This document shows, in pieces, positions 1-6,407 of a stretch of 10,643 nt of DNA. The notes under the pieces are model-generated. The model made no database searches. It saw only the letters and a list, made by a program, of their open reading frames with translations, and was not told the origin of the DNA. Every line of letters starts with the position of its first letter. Position 1 is the stretch's first letter. The position numbers were made by a program, and so were the translations under genes. Source of the DNA: Actinomycetes bacterium (GTDB lineage Bacteria; Actinomycetota; Actinomycetes; Propionibacteriales; Nocardioidaceae); the NCBI GenBank assembly GCA_023252095.1, contig JAHEXN010000001.1:7572-18214 (forward strand), written 5' to 3'.

Positions 1-85
1 TGAGCTGGGTGCCGCGGGCACGGCTCTCGAAGTTCTCGGGGCGCGGGATGCGCCGCTCGATGTCCTCGACGGTGGGAAGTCTCAT
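1..85 (-). CDS. N-terminus of an unrecognised protein (partial, runs off the left edge)
   Basis: Only the first 28 codons are present. The peptide begins MRLPTVEDIERRIPRPENF and is followed by a basic/polar stretch (ESRARGTQL). There is no signal peptide or membrane segment in this part, and I do not recognise a family. The start is well supported: ATG at 85-83 is preceded by AGGAGGT (101-95, minus strand), close to a perfect Shine-Dalgarno sequence, with 9 bases between. The gene is separated from the lipoprotein gene upstream of it by a strong hairpin, so it probably has its own promoter (candidate -10 TAGGTT at 146-141). A candidate palindromic operator lies in the leader. Function cannot be inferred from what is visible. 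Confidence 0.72.
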   Translation of the reverse strand, partial: MRLPTVEDIERRIPRPENFESRARGTQL

Positions 86-94
86 GCCGTCGTC

Positions 95-101
95 ACCTCC
101 T
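95..101 (-). promoter_or_regulatory. Strong ribosome binding site of the left-edge gene
   Basis: AGGAGGT on the minus strand is nearly fully complementary to the 16S rRNA 3' end and lies 9 bases before the ATG at 85. It decides the start of the partial gene and is the strongest such site in the window, where many other genes lack one. Confidence 0.75.
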
Positions 102-115
102 CACGCGTGCGCGCC

Positions 116-146
116 GGTCGGACCGGGCGGTCTGACCTGGAACCTA
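116..146 (-). promoter_or_regulatory. Candidate promoter and paired-palindrome operator of the left-edge gene
   Basis: On the minus strand TAGGTT (146-141) resembles an actinobacterial -10 box, which would place the transcription start near 134. Immediately downstream are two copies of the nine-base palindrome GGTCNGACC, at 116-124 (GGTCGGACC) and 129-137 (GGTCTGACC), with centres 13 bp apart. The two copies together also form an imperfect 9-bp inverted repeat with a 4-base loop. A repressor bound here would block transcription initiation. No -35 box is obvious. The palindromes are directly visible; their role as an operator is inferred. Confidence 0.4.
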
Positions 147-148
147 CT

Positions 149-205
149 CCTGATCGAGCCAGTGCCCCGGCCCCACGAAGGGACCGGGGCACTGGCTCGA
201 TCAGG
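149..205 (-). terminator. Long perfect hairpin, probable transcription terminator of the lipoprotein gene
   Basis: Bases 149-170 and 184-205 are exact reverse complements, giving a 22-bp stem. After one mismatch a further 3 bp (172-174 with 180-182) close a five-base loop, ACGAA. The hairpin begins 16 bases past the stop codon of the lipoprotein gene at 222 and precedes the promoter region of the next minus-strand gene. There is no U-tract on either side, which is common for actinobacterial terminators. A transcript-stabilising 3' structure is the alternative reading. Confidence 0.65.
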
Positions 206-221
206 TTCGATCAGACGAGGC

Positions 222-905
222 TCAGGAAGCCGGCGTCGTGTTGACCGTGATCTTGGCGACGCCCACGAGGAGCGCGTCGGTCACGGCGTCGGTACCGAAG
301 GTGCTGTTGAGCAGCTCGGCGGCGACAGGCGAGATGAAGACCTTGGTGCCCTCGAGGATCGCGGTGTCACCCTCGGTCTGCAGCGGCTTCAGCGTGGCGC
401 CGCGCAGCTGGAACAGGAACGCGCTGGTCACGACGGTCTCGCCGTTGACCGAGACGTCACCGTAGACCCGCGAGATGCCGGGATCGACGTTGAAGTTGGT
501 CAGCTCGACGACGGTGTCGCCGGCGGTCAGCGACAGGCCCGAGCCCTCGTGCTGGATCTGGCCGATGACGTACGGCTTGGCGGTGCCGGGCTCGAAGTAG
601 GTCACGTTGCCGCCGGTGATCGGGAAGTTGATCGAGCCGTCGGCGAGCGTCGCGGTGCCCACGGTGCCGGGGGTCAGGCCGAGGGTCGTGAGCGCCTCGG
701 CGAATCCGGCGTCCAGGAGGATGCCGGTGTCCTGGCCCGAGAGGGCGTTGATGCGAGCGACCGGCTCGGCAACCTGCGAGTCGGAGCTGGAGCTCGACGT
801 GTCGTCCTCGGTGGACGAGCAGGCGGCCAGGGGGAGCGAGGCCACGGCAGCGAGCGCGAGGCCCGTCATGACCTTGCGGGTCTTCAGCGTCTTGAAGGCG
901 CTCAT
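222..905 (-). CDS. Secreted lipoprotein of unknown function
   Basis: 227 residues. The N-terminus is a clear lipoprotein signal: basic residues (K5, K8, R10, K11), a hydrophobic core, and the lipobox LAAC at residues 26-29, so Cys29 would be lipidated after signal peptidase II cleavage. A low-complexity Ser/Asp linker follows (about 30-43), then a domain of about 180 residues rich in predicted beta strands with many Gly, Thr and Val residues, including SGLSLTAGD (122-130) and YGDVSVNG (148-155). There are no cysteines after Cys29 and no catalytic motif I recognise. The beta pattern distantly recalls HtaA-like surface domains, but I would not assign it to them. The start is the ATG preceded by AAAGGA (917-912) with 6 bases between. 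The gene is transcribed divergently from modA, so its link with molybdate uptake is only positional. It is probably a cell-surface, membrane-tethered protein. Confidence 0.85.
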   Translation of the reverse strand: MSAFKTLKTRKVMTGLALAAVASLPLAACSSTEDDTSSSSSDSQVAEPVARINALSGQDTGILLDAGFAEALTTLGLTPGTVGTATLADGSINFPITGGNVTYFEPGTAKPYVIGQIQHEGSGLSLTAGDTVVELTNFNVDPGISRVYGDVSVNGETVVTSAFLFQLRGATLKPLQTEGDTAILEGTKVFISPVAAELLNSTFGTDAVTDALLVGVAKITVNTTPAS

Positions 906-1012
906 GATGAATCCTTTGTTCGTCTGGCGGGGTGTACATGGATGTTTCGCCGCAGGGTGGAGACCGGATTGGTCGATCACGAGAAAGTTCTGGACGCGGC
1001 TACGCTCCAGCC
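906..1012. promoter_or_regulatory. Divergent promoter region between the lipoprotein gene and modA
   Basis: This 107-base gap must hold promoters for both directions. For modA, TACGCT at 1001-1006 ends 6 bases before the ATG at 1013 and there is no Shine-Dalgarno sequence, which is the arrangement of a leaderless actinobacterial transcript. No convincing -35 box is visible. For the lipoprotein the only clear signal is AAAGGA at 917-912. I see no ModE-type palindrome, so molybdate control of modA cannot be shown from the sequence. Confidence 0.5.
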
Positions 1013-1819
1013 ATGACCGACGAGGTGGGCAGCACGGGTGGAGGGCGAACCGGCGTCCCGGATCCTGCCCTGCGGTTCCGGGGGTTTCGCGGGATCGCCC
1101 TGGTCGTGGCACTGCTGCTCGTGACGGCCTGCGGCGCCACCGACACCGCGGGGAAAAAAACTCTCGTCGTCCACGCCGCCGCGTCGCTGCGGGCCAGCTT
1201 CACCGAGCTGGTGGCCGTCTTCGAGGCCGAGCACGAGGACGTCGACGTCAAGCTGAGCCTCGGCGGATCCGCCGACCTGGTCACCCAGATCCTGGAAGGT
1301 GCTCCCGCCGACGTGTTCGCCTCGGCCGACACCGCGACGATGGATCGGCTCGGCGACCGGGCGGTCGAACCGGTGGACTTCGCGACCAACACCCTGCAGA
1401 TCGTGGTGCCGCCCGGCAATCCGGCCGGGATCGAGACGCTCGACGACCTGGCCGACCCGGATCTCGACCTCGTCGTCTGTGCGTCGGAGGTCCCGTGCGG
1501 CAGGGCGACGGAGAGCCTCGCGGCGGCCTCGGGCCTGGAGCTGGAGCCCGACAGCCGGGAGCAGTCGGTCACCGACGTGCTCGGCAAGGTCGCGGCAGGT
1601 GAGGCCGAGGCGGGTGTGGTCTACGTGACGGACGTCGCGGCTGCGGGCGGCGCCGTGGAGGGCATCACCGTCCCCGAGGCGGCCGACGTCGTCAACACCT
1701 ATCCGATCACGGTGGTCGAGGGCACGCGGCACGAGGAGCTCGCTCGCGCCTTCGTCGAGCTGGTGCGGAGCGAGACCGGACGCCGTGTGCTGCGCGATGC
1801 CGGGTTTGGTGTGCCGTGA
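1013..1819 (+). CDS. modA: Molybdate ABC transporter, substrate-binding lipoprotein ModA
   Basis: 268 residues. It captures molybdate (and probably tungstate) outside the cell and delivers it to ModB/ModC. The N-terminus has an Arg-containing stretch, a hydrophobic segment (about 28-36) and the lipobox VTAC (37-40), so it is a membrane-anchored lipoprotein as expected in a Gram-positive. The mature part opens with VVHAAASL (52-59) and contains GGSADL (84-89) and PADVFASAD (98-106), hallmarks of the ModA/WtpA binding-protein fold. CASEVPCG (156-163) has two cysteines that could form a disulfide. The start chosen is the ATG 6 bases after a TANNNT box; an in-frame ATG at 932 would add 27 residues before the signal peptide and is disfavoured. 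The codons GGG AAA AAA form a run of seven A (1154-1160), unusual in this GC-rich DNA. modB follows with a GTGA overlap. Confidence 0.93.
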   Translation: MTDEVGSTGGGRTGVPDPALRFRGFRGIALVVALLLVTACGATDTAGKKTLVVHAAASLRASFTELVAVFEAEHEDVDVKLSLGGSADLVTQILEGAPADVFASADTATMDRLGDRAVEPVDFATNTLQIVVPPGNPAGIETLDDLADPDLDLVVCASEVPCGRATESLAAASGLELEPDSREQSVTDVLGKVAAGEAEAGVVYVTDVAAAGGAVEGITVPEAADVVNTYPITVVEGTRHEELARAFVELVRSETGRRVLRDAGFGVP

Positions 1820-2600
1820 CGCCGGCGGGTGTCGGGCTCCCGCGGTGGCTCTACGTGCCGGCGCTGATCGGCCTGGCCTTCGTGCTGCTGCCGCTGATCG
1901 CCATGGTCAGCCGCGTCGAGTGGGCCGACCTCGGCTCCCTGGTCGGCTCTGCCTCGGCGCGCGACGCCTTGTGGCTGAGCCTGCGCACGAGCGGCACGAG
2001 CACCCTCTTCTGCGTCCTGCTCGGCGTGCCGATGGCGGTCGTCCTGGCCCGTACGTCGTTCCGCGGGCAAGGCGTGATGCGTGCGCTCGTGCTGTTGCCG
2101 CTCGTCATTCCGCCCGTCGTCAGTGGCATCGCCCTGCTCGCGACGTTCGGCCGCCGCGGGCTGCTCGGTCCGACGTTCGAGCTGCTCGGCATCGACATCG
2201 CGTTCTCGACGGCCGCGGTCGTGATGGCCCAGACCTTCGTGTCGCTGCCGTTCCTCGTGATCTCGCTGGAAGGAGCCCTGCGCACGGCCGGGCAGCGGTA
2301 CGAGGTCGTCGCGGCGACCCTCGGCGCCGCTCCGACCACGGTGTTCCGGCGCGTCACGCTGCCCCTCGTGCTTCCGGGCTGCTCGGGGGGACCGTCCTGG
2401 CCTTCGCCCGGGCCCTCGGGGAGTTCGGGGCGACCATCACGTTCGCGGGGTCCCTGCAGGGCACCACGACGACGCTGCCGACACAGATCTACCTCGAGCG
2501 GTTCGCGGACCCGGACGCCGCCGTTGCGCTGTCGCTCGTGCTGGTCGTGGTGGCGGTCGTCGTGATCGGCGTGGCTCGCCCGGGACGAGGCACGCCGTGA
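1816..2600 (+). pseudogene. modB: Molybdate ABC transporter permease ModB, split by a one-base frameshift
   Basis: The product would be the membrane channel of the molybdate importer. The GTG start overlaps the modA stop (GTGA). The first 188 residues read normally: several hydrophobic membrane segments, then the cytoplasmic EAA loop YEVVAATLGAAPTTVFRR that contacts ModC, then TLPLVLPG. At 2377-2379 the frame breaks. In frame, translation continues into an unrelated Arg/Ser-rich tail ending at 2565, for 249 residues. In the -1 frame from 2379 the expected ModB C-terminus resumes at once with LLGGTVLAFARALGEFGATI and a final membrane segment, ending at 2600. Restoring one base in the Gly188 codon gives a 261-residue protein of normal length. 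The break lies between CCGGG and a run of six G, so a sequencing or assembly error is likely. A recent true mutation or ribosomal frameshifting are the alternatives. modC follows the restored frame with a GTGA overlap. Confidence 0.88.
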
Positions 2601-3658
2601 CGGCGGGCGCGTCGGGGCTCGTGGTCGACGTCGTCGTGGGCCCACGCGACGTCGCCGTGCGGCTCGAGGTCGAGGACGGCGAGACCGTCGCCCTGCTCGG
2701 ACCGAACGGTGCAGGGAAGTCGACGGTGCTCGGGGTCGTGGCCGGACTCGTCGCACCGACCTCGGGACACGTCGCGCTGTCGGGCCGCGACCTCACCGGC
2801 GTGCTGCCGCACCGCCGCCAGGTCGCGCTCCTGGCGCAGGACCCCCTGCTGTTCCCTCATCTCTCGGTGCTCGACAACGTCGCGTTCGGACCGCGGTCGA
2901 GGGGATCCCGTCGCGAGGCGTCCCGCGCAGCAGCGCTGGCCCATCTTCGGACCGTCGACGCCGAGGACCTCGCGGATCGCCGACCTGCCCAGCTCAGCGG
3001 GGGCCAGGCGCAACGCGTGGCCGTCGCGCGCGCCCTGGCCGCCGAGCCGGGCGTGCTGCTGCTGGACGAGCCGATGGCCGCGCTGGACGTCGACGTCGCT
3101 CCGGCGGTCCGGCACGTGCTCCGGACCGCGCTCGCCGACCGCACCGTGCTCCTCGTGACGCACGACCCGCTCGACGCCCTGCTGCTGGCCGACCGGGTCG
3201 TCGTGCTCGAGCACGGGCGCGTCGTGGAGGAAGGGCCGAGCCACGAGGTCCTGACGCGACCGCGCAGCGCGTTCGCCGCCCGGGTCGCGGGTCTCAACCT
3301 GGTTCCCGGCCGCTGGGAGGGTGGTGCCGTCGTCCATCCCGACGCCGTCGTGACGGGTCTGCCGTCCGCCTCGCCCCCGGGGGAGCACGCCGCCGCCGTC
3401 GCGGTGTTCTCGCCCTCGGCCGTCTCGGTGTACGCGCAGGCTCATGCCGGCAGTCCCCGCAACGGTCTCGCTGCCGTCGTGACCGACGTCGAGCCTCTCG
3501 GCGACCGCGTCCGTGTCAGGACCCGGGTTGGCGCGCTCGCTCTGGCGGCGGAGGTGACGCCGTCCGCCGCAGCCGAGCTCGACCTCGTGCCGGGGACTCG
3601 CGTCCACCTCGCGGTCAAGGCCGTCGAGGTCGCGGTGCACGCCGCCCACCGGTCCTGA
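2597..3658 (+). CDS. modC: Molybdate ABC transporter ATP-binding protein ModC
   Basis: 353 residues. It is the cytoplasmic ATPase that powers molybdate import through ModB. All nucleotide-binding motifs are present: Walker A GPNGAGKST (35-43), Q-loop Gln81, signature LSGGQ (133-137), Walker B VLLLDEP (153-159) and the H-loop His189. After the ATPase domain (to about 235), residues about 285-347 look like a molybdate-binding TOBE/MOP regulatory domain, typical of ModC and used for feedback in the family. Its start is a GTG overlapping the stop of the restored modB frame (GTGA), which supports translational coupling and indicates that the modB C-terminal frame is the genuine one. The closest alternatives are other TOBE-containing importers (sulfate, Fe3+), but the modA and moa neighbours settle it. 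Confidence 0.93.
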   Translation: MTAGASGLVVDVVVGPRDVAVRLEVEDGETVALLGPNGAGKSTVLGVVAGLVAPTSGHVALSGRDLTGVLPHRRQVALLAQDPLLFPHLSVLDNVAFGPRSRGSRREASRAAALAHLRTVDAEDLADRRPAQLSGGQAQRVAVARALAAEPGVLLLDEPMAALDVDVAPAVRHVLRTALADRTVLLVTHDPLDALLLADRVVVLEHGRVVEEGPSHEVLTRPRSAFAARVAGLNLVPGRWEGGAVVHPDAVVTGLPSASPPGEHAAAVAVFSPSAVSVYAQAHAGSPRNGLAAVVTDVEPLGDRVRVRTRVGALALAAEVTPSAAAELDLVPGTRVHLAVKAVEVAVHAAHRS

Positions 3659-3692
3659 GGGGAGGCTCACGCCGGTCTGGGAGGATCGGCCC

Positions 3693-4172
3693 ATGGACTT
3701 CACCCACCTCGACGAGGCCGGTCACGCCCGGATGGTCGACGTCACCGCCAAGGAGCCCACGGTGCGGTCCGCCACCGCCCGAGGATCGGTGCGGTGCTCG
3801 GCCGAGGTCGTGGACGCCCTGCGCTCCGGATCGGTGCCGAAGGGTGACGTGCTGGCGGTGGCACGGATCGCCGGCATCCAGGCCGCGAAGTCCACACCGA
3901 CCCTGCTGCCGCTGGCCCACGTCATCGGCGTGCACGGCGTCACGGTCGACCTCGAGGTCACCGACGCGGGGGTGGACATCGAGGCCACGGTGCGCACGGC
4001 CGACCGCACCGGCGTCGAGATGGAGGCCCTGACGGCCGTCGCAGTCGCGGGTCTGGCCGTCGTCGACATGGTCAAGGGCACCGACCGATCGGCGAGCATC
4101 GAGCACGTGCGGGTCGTCGCCAAGGCTGGCGGGCGATCGGGCGACTGGACACGTCTGGGGGAGTCCGCGTGA
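3693..4172 (+). CDS. moaC: Cyclic pyranopterin monophosphate synthase MoaC
   Basis: 159 residues, the usual family length. MoaC converts the MoaA product (3',8-cyclo-7,8-dihydro-GTP) to cyclic pyranopterin monophosphate in the first stage of Moco synthesis. The conserved residues are visible: Lys50, LPLAH with His76, GVEMEALT with Glu109 and Glu111, and DMVKGTDR with Asp125 and Lys128, matching the active-site residues known from E. coli MoaC. The ATG has a Shine-Dalgarno sequence, GGGAGG at 3679-3684, 8 bases upstream. The 34-base gap after modC suggests the same transcript. moaD follows with a GTGA overlap. Confidence 0.95.
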   Translation: MDFTHLDEAGHARMVDVTAKEPTVRSATARGSVRCSAEVVDALRSGSVPKGDVLAVARIAGIQAAKSTPTLLPLAHVIGVHGVTVDLEVTDAGVDIEATVRTADRTGVEMEALTAVAVAGLAVVDMVKGTDRSASIEHVRVVAKAGGRSGDWTRLGESA

Positions 4173-4402
4173 TCGAGGTCCGCTACTTCGCCGCTGCCCG
4201 CGAGGCGGCGGGGGTCGCGAGCGAGACGCGCGAGGAGCGCACGGTCGGCGAGCTGCGTGCCGCGATGGTGCGCGACCACCCGGCGCTGGAACGCCTGCTG
4301 GGGCACTGCGCCCTGCTGGTCGACGGTGCCCGCCGCGAGGACGGGCACGCGCTCGATCAGGCCGTCACGGCCGACGTGCTCCCGCCGTTCGCCGGCGGCT
4401 GA
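4169..4402 (+). CDS. moaD: Molybdopterin synthase small (sulfur carrier) subunit MoaD
   Basis: 77 residues, with a ubiquitin-like (beta-grasp) pattern ending in the essential Gly-Gly (PPFAGG). In this family the C-terminal glycine is adenylylated and converted to a thiocarboxylate, which donates sulfur inside the MoaD-MoaE complex to form molybdopterin. The GTG start overlaps the moaC stop (GTGA). Its last 46 bases are also the antisense of the moaE 3' end, so the codons near the Gly-Gly tail constrain both genes. The activating enzyme (MoeB or a MoeZ-type protein) is not in the window. Confidence 0.92.
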   Translation: MIEVRYFAAAREAAGVASETREERTVGELRAAMVRDHPALERLLGHCALLVDGARREDGHALDQAVTADVLPPFAGG

Positions 4403-4833
4403 TCCTCGCCGAGACCCTTCCACGCCGAGCGTCCCGCGGCGTCGACCTGACGCTTCCAGATCGGCAGGTCGGTCTTGATCGTCTCGATGAGCTCACGGCA
4501 GACCTCGAACGCGAGCGCGCGGTGGGGCGAACCGACCGCGACGACGACGGCGACGTCGCCCACGGCGAGCGATCCTGAACGGTGGCTGACGGCGATCCTG
4601 ACGGCCCGCTCGGCGGCTATCCGTGTGGCGATCGCCAGGAGTGCGTCCTCGGCGTCGGGGTGGGCCTCGTACTCGAGCTGCTCGACCTCACCCTCGGCGT
4701 CGGGGTCGTGGTCGCGCACCTGGCCGATGAAGGTCGCCACCGCACCCGCAGCCGGGTGTGACGCCGCCGTGAGGTGGGCCGTGACGTCGAGCGGCTCGGT
4801 CGTGACGGCAGTCAGGACGATCTCGGTGCGCAT
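4357..4833 (-). CDS. moaE: Molybdopterin synthase catalytic subunit MoaE
   Basis: 158 residues. MoaE binds cyclic pyranopterin phosphate and uses the MoaD thiocarboxylate to build the dithiolene of molybdopterin. Family motifs are in order: FIGQVRDHD (35-43), LEYEAHPDAE (53-62), HRSGSLAVGD (84-93), SPHRALAF (102-109) and IKTDLPIWKR (119-128) with the catalytic-type lysines Lys120 and Lys127. The ATG shares one base with the mogA stop (TGATG), so it is translationally coupled to mogA. The last dozen or so residues (about ANGGSTSAVTA) extend past the usual conserved end and are read from the antisense of moaD, so this tail may carry little function. Confidence 0.94.
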   Translation of the reverse strand: MRTEIVLTAVTTEPLDVTAHLTAASHPAAGAVATFIGQVRDHDPDAEGEVEQLEYEAHPDAEDALLAIATRIAAERAVRIAVSHRSGSLAVGDVAVVVAVGSPHRALAFEVCRELIETIKTDLPIWKRQVDAAGRSAWKGLGEDQPPANGGSTSAVTA

Positions 4834-5333
4834 CAGTGGTCTCCGCCGTCGAGCTGGGCGAGCGCGTGAGGCGCGACGGCCAGGACGACCGGCACGGCCG
4901 ACCGCACGGCGGCCGTCGACCCGGCGACGTTGACGACCAGCGCGCTCGTGCCGGCGGGCCCATCGACGACGCCAGCCAGGCCGCGCGACAGCATGCCGCC
5001 GGGGGTCTCGAGCGTCGCGACCCGGCGGATCTCCTCCACGAGTCCGGGCAGGTGGCGGCTGATCACGGGTGCGGTTCCCTCCGGGGTGAGGTCGCGGGGG
5101 CCGACCCCGGTGCCGCCGGTCGTGACGACGAGACGGGAACCGTCCTGGATCGCGGCGCGGACGGCCTGCTCGACCGACTCCGCCCCGTCGGGGACGATCG
5201 TGGCGGCCGGGCACGCGAATCCGGCACCCTCCAGGAACGCCACGGCCAACGGCCCGCTGCGGTCCTCCGCGACACCGGACGAGGCCCTGTCGGAGACCGT
5301 GATCACGGTGGCGCGCATGCCGGCGTGCATCAT
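4833..5333 (-). CDS. mogA: Molybdopterin adenylyltransferase (MogA/MoaB family)
   Basis: About 166 residues. It activates molybdopterin by adenylylation before molybdenum insertion by MoeA. The family pattern is clear: RATVITVSDRASSG near the N-terminus, the phosphate-binding TTGGTGVGPRDLTPEGT in the middle, then SRGLAG and VVNVAGS. The start is uncertain. I chose the ATG at 5333, one base after the moaA stop. A GTG at 5342 overlapping the end of moaA would add three residues, and the ATG at 5318, directly before RATVITVSDR, would fit the family N-terminus best; none has a good ribosome binding site. Coupling to moaA is likely. MoaB, its close paralogue, cannot be separated by sequence here, but as the only copy in the cluster it probably performs the MogA reaction. 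Confidence 0.9.
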   Translation of the reverse strand: MMHAGMRATVITVSDRASSGVAEDRSGPLAVAFLEGAGFACPAATIVPDGAESVEQAVRAAIQDGSRLVVTTGGTGVGPRDLTPEGTAPVISRHLPGLVEEIRRVATLETPGGMLSRGLAGVVDGPAGTSALVVNVAGSTAAVRSAVPVVLAVAPHALAQLDGGDH

Positions 5334-5334
5334 G

Positions 5335-6372
5335 TCAGCCACCGATCGCGTTCATGCCGCGGACCGGCTGCAGGAAGAGCGGGTCGCCGATGGCGTGGCC
5401 GGCCTTCTTCGCGCCGACGGACCCGCGCAGCACCGTCTCGACCGCTGCGTCACGGTCGGCCACCGTGAGCGACTCGTCGCGCAGCGCCCGCAGCACGTCG
5501 AGCTCGTCGGTCGCGAACAGGCAGTTGCGGAGCTGTCCGTCGGCCGTGAGCCGCAGCCGGTTGCACGTCGCGCAGAACGGGGCCGTGACCGAGGCGATCA
5601 CGCCGACCGTGTGGGGACCCGCGTCGAGCTCGAACCGCTCGGCAGGCGCGTCGCCGCGCCCGGGGACCGGGGTCAGGGACCAGCGCTCGCCCAGCACCGC
5701 CAGGATCTCGTCGCGAGTCAGCATCGTGGAGCGGTCCCAGACGTGGCCCGCGTCGAGCGGCATCTGCTCGATGAACCGCATCTCTGCGTCGTGCGCGACC
5801 GCCAGGTCGACCAGGTCGACGAGCTCGTCGTCGTTGACGCCGCGCATCGCGACCGCGTTGAGCTTGAGGGGACGCAGCGGGGAGTCGGCTGCCGCGCGGA
5901 TGCCCTCGAGCACGTCCGGGAGCCGGTCACGCTTGGTCAGGCTCAGGAACCGGTCCTGCCGCGTGGTGTCGATGCTGATGTTGACGCGCGACAGTCCCGC
6001 TGCGACGAGCTCGTCCAGGCGCGCAGCGAGACCGATCCCGTTGGTCGTCAGCGTGACCTCGACCGGGGAGCCTCCGCTGGTCAGACCAGCGACGCGGCGG
6101 ACGATCTCCGCGAGGTCGACCCGCAGCAGGGGCTCGCCACCCGTGAGTCGGAACGACGTCACGCCCAGGTCGGCAGCCACGCGCGCGACGTGCTCGATCT
6201 CGTCGGCGGACATGATGCTGGACCGGGTCAGCCAGACGTTGCCCTGCTCCGGCATGCAGTAGGTGCAGCGCAGGGAGCAGCGGTCCGTCAACGAGATGCG
6301 CAGGTCGGAGTGGACCCGGCCGAAGGTGTCGACCAGGCCCGTACTGGTGGAGGGTTCCACGCCGAGGCTCAT
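5335..6372 (-). CDS. moaA: GTP 3',8-cyclase MoaA (radical SAM)
   Basis: 345 residues. It catalyses the first committed step of Moco synthesis, rearranging GTP to 3',8-cyclo-7,8-dihydro-GTP with S-adenosylmethionine. The N-terminal iron-sulfur motif CxxxCxxC is at Cys32, Cys36 and Cys39, and the SAM-binding GGEP motif is at 78-81. The second [4Fe-4S] cluster that binds GTP is formed by Cys267, Cys270 and Cys284 (CATCNRLRLTADG...RNC). The protein ends in the conserved Gly-Gly (NAIGG). All essential residues are present. Its ATG lies 7 bases after TAGGCT (6385-6380, minus strand) with no Shine-Dalgarno sequence, so a leaderless transcript is likely. It heads the minus-strand run moaA-mogA-moaE. 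Confidence 0.96.
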   Translation of the reverse strand: MSLGVEPSTSTGLVDTFGRVHSDLRISLTDRCSLRCTYCMPEQGNVWLTRSSIMSADEIEHVARVAADLGVTSFRLTGGEPLLRVDLAEIVRRVAGLTSGGSPVEVTLTTNGIGLAARLDELVAAGLSRVNISIDTTRQDRFLSLTKRDRLPDVLEGIRAAADSPLRPLKLNAVAMRGVNDDELVDLVDLAVAHDAEMRFIEQMPLDAGHVWDRSTMLTRDEILAVLGERWSLTPVPGRGDAPAERFELDAGPHTVGVIASVTAPFCATCNRLRLTADGQLRNCLFATDELDVLRALRDESLTVADRDAAVETVLRGSVGAKKAGHAIGDPLFLQPVRGMNAIGG

Positions 6373-6379
6373 CGGACCC

Positions 6380-6385
6380 AGCCTA
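6380..6385 (-). promoter_or_regulatory. Candidate leaderless promoter (-10 box) of moaA
   Basis: TAGGCT on the minus strand ends 7 bases before the moaA ATG. This fits a TANNNT -10 element with transcription starting at or next to the start codon. The 35-base gap between moaA and the small gene upstream leaves no room for a Moco-type riboswitch. No -35 consensus is visible. Confidence 0.45.
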
Positions 6386-6407
6386 GTGCGCGCCGCACGG
6401 GCCGGGC

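Noticed and set aside
990..1010. CTGGA/TCCAG inverted repeat around the modA -10 box as an operator
   Set aside because: A five-base dyad with an 11-base spacer is expected by chance and matches no ModE-like site.
932..1012. Upstream ATG start for modA adding 27 residues
   Set aside because: It would put a polar stretch before the lipoprotein signal, and the ATG at 1013 has a well-placed -10 box.
9..1016. Long plus-strand open frame opposite the lipoprotein gene
   Set aside because: It is rich in Arg, Gly and Asp with no recognisable domain, has no ribosome binding site, and is antisense to a gene with a signal peptide, lipobox and ribosome binding site. It is a GC-rich shadow frame.
2489..3703. 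Minus-strand frame of about 400 codons opposite modC
   Set aside because: It has low-complexity His/Arg/Gly composition and no motifs, whereas the plus strand carries all ABC ATPase motifs.
6373..6407. Moco riboswitch upstream of moaA
   Set aside because: The gap is only 35 bases and contains a leaderless-type promoter box, so the structure could not fit.
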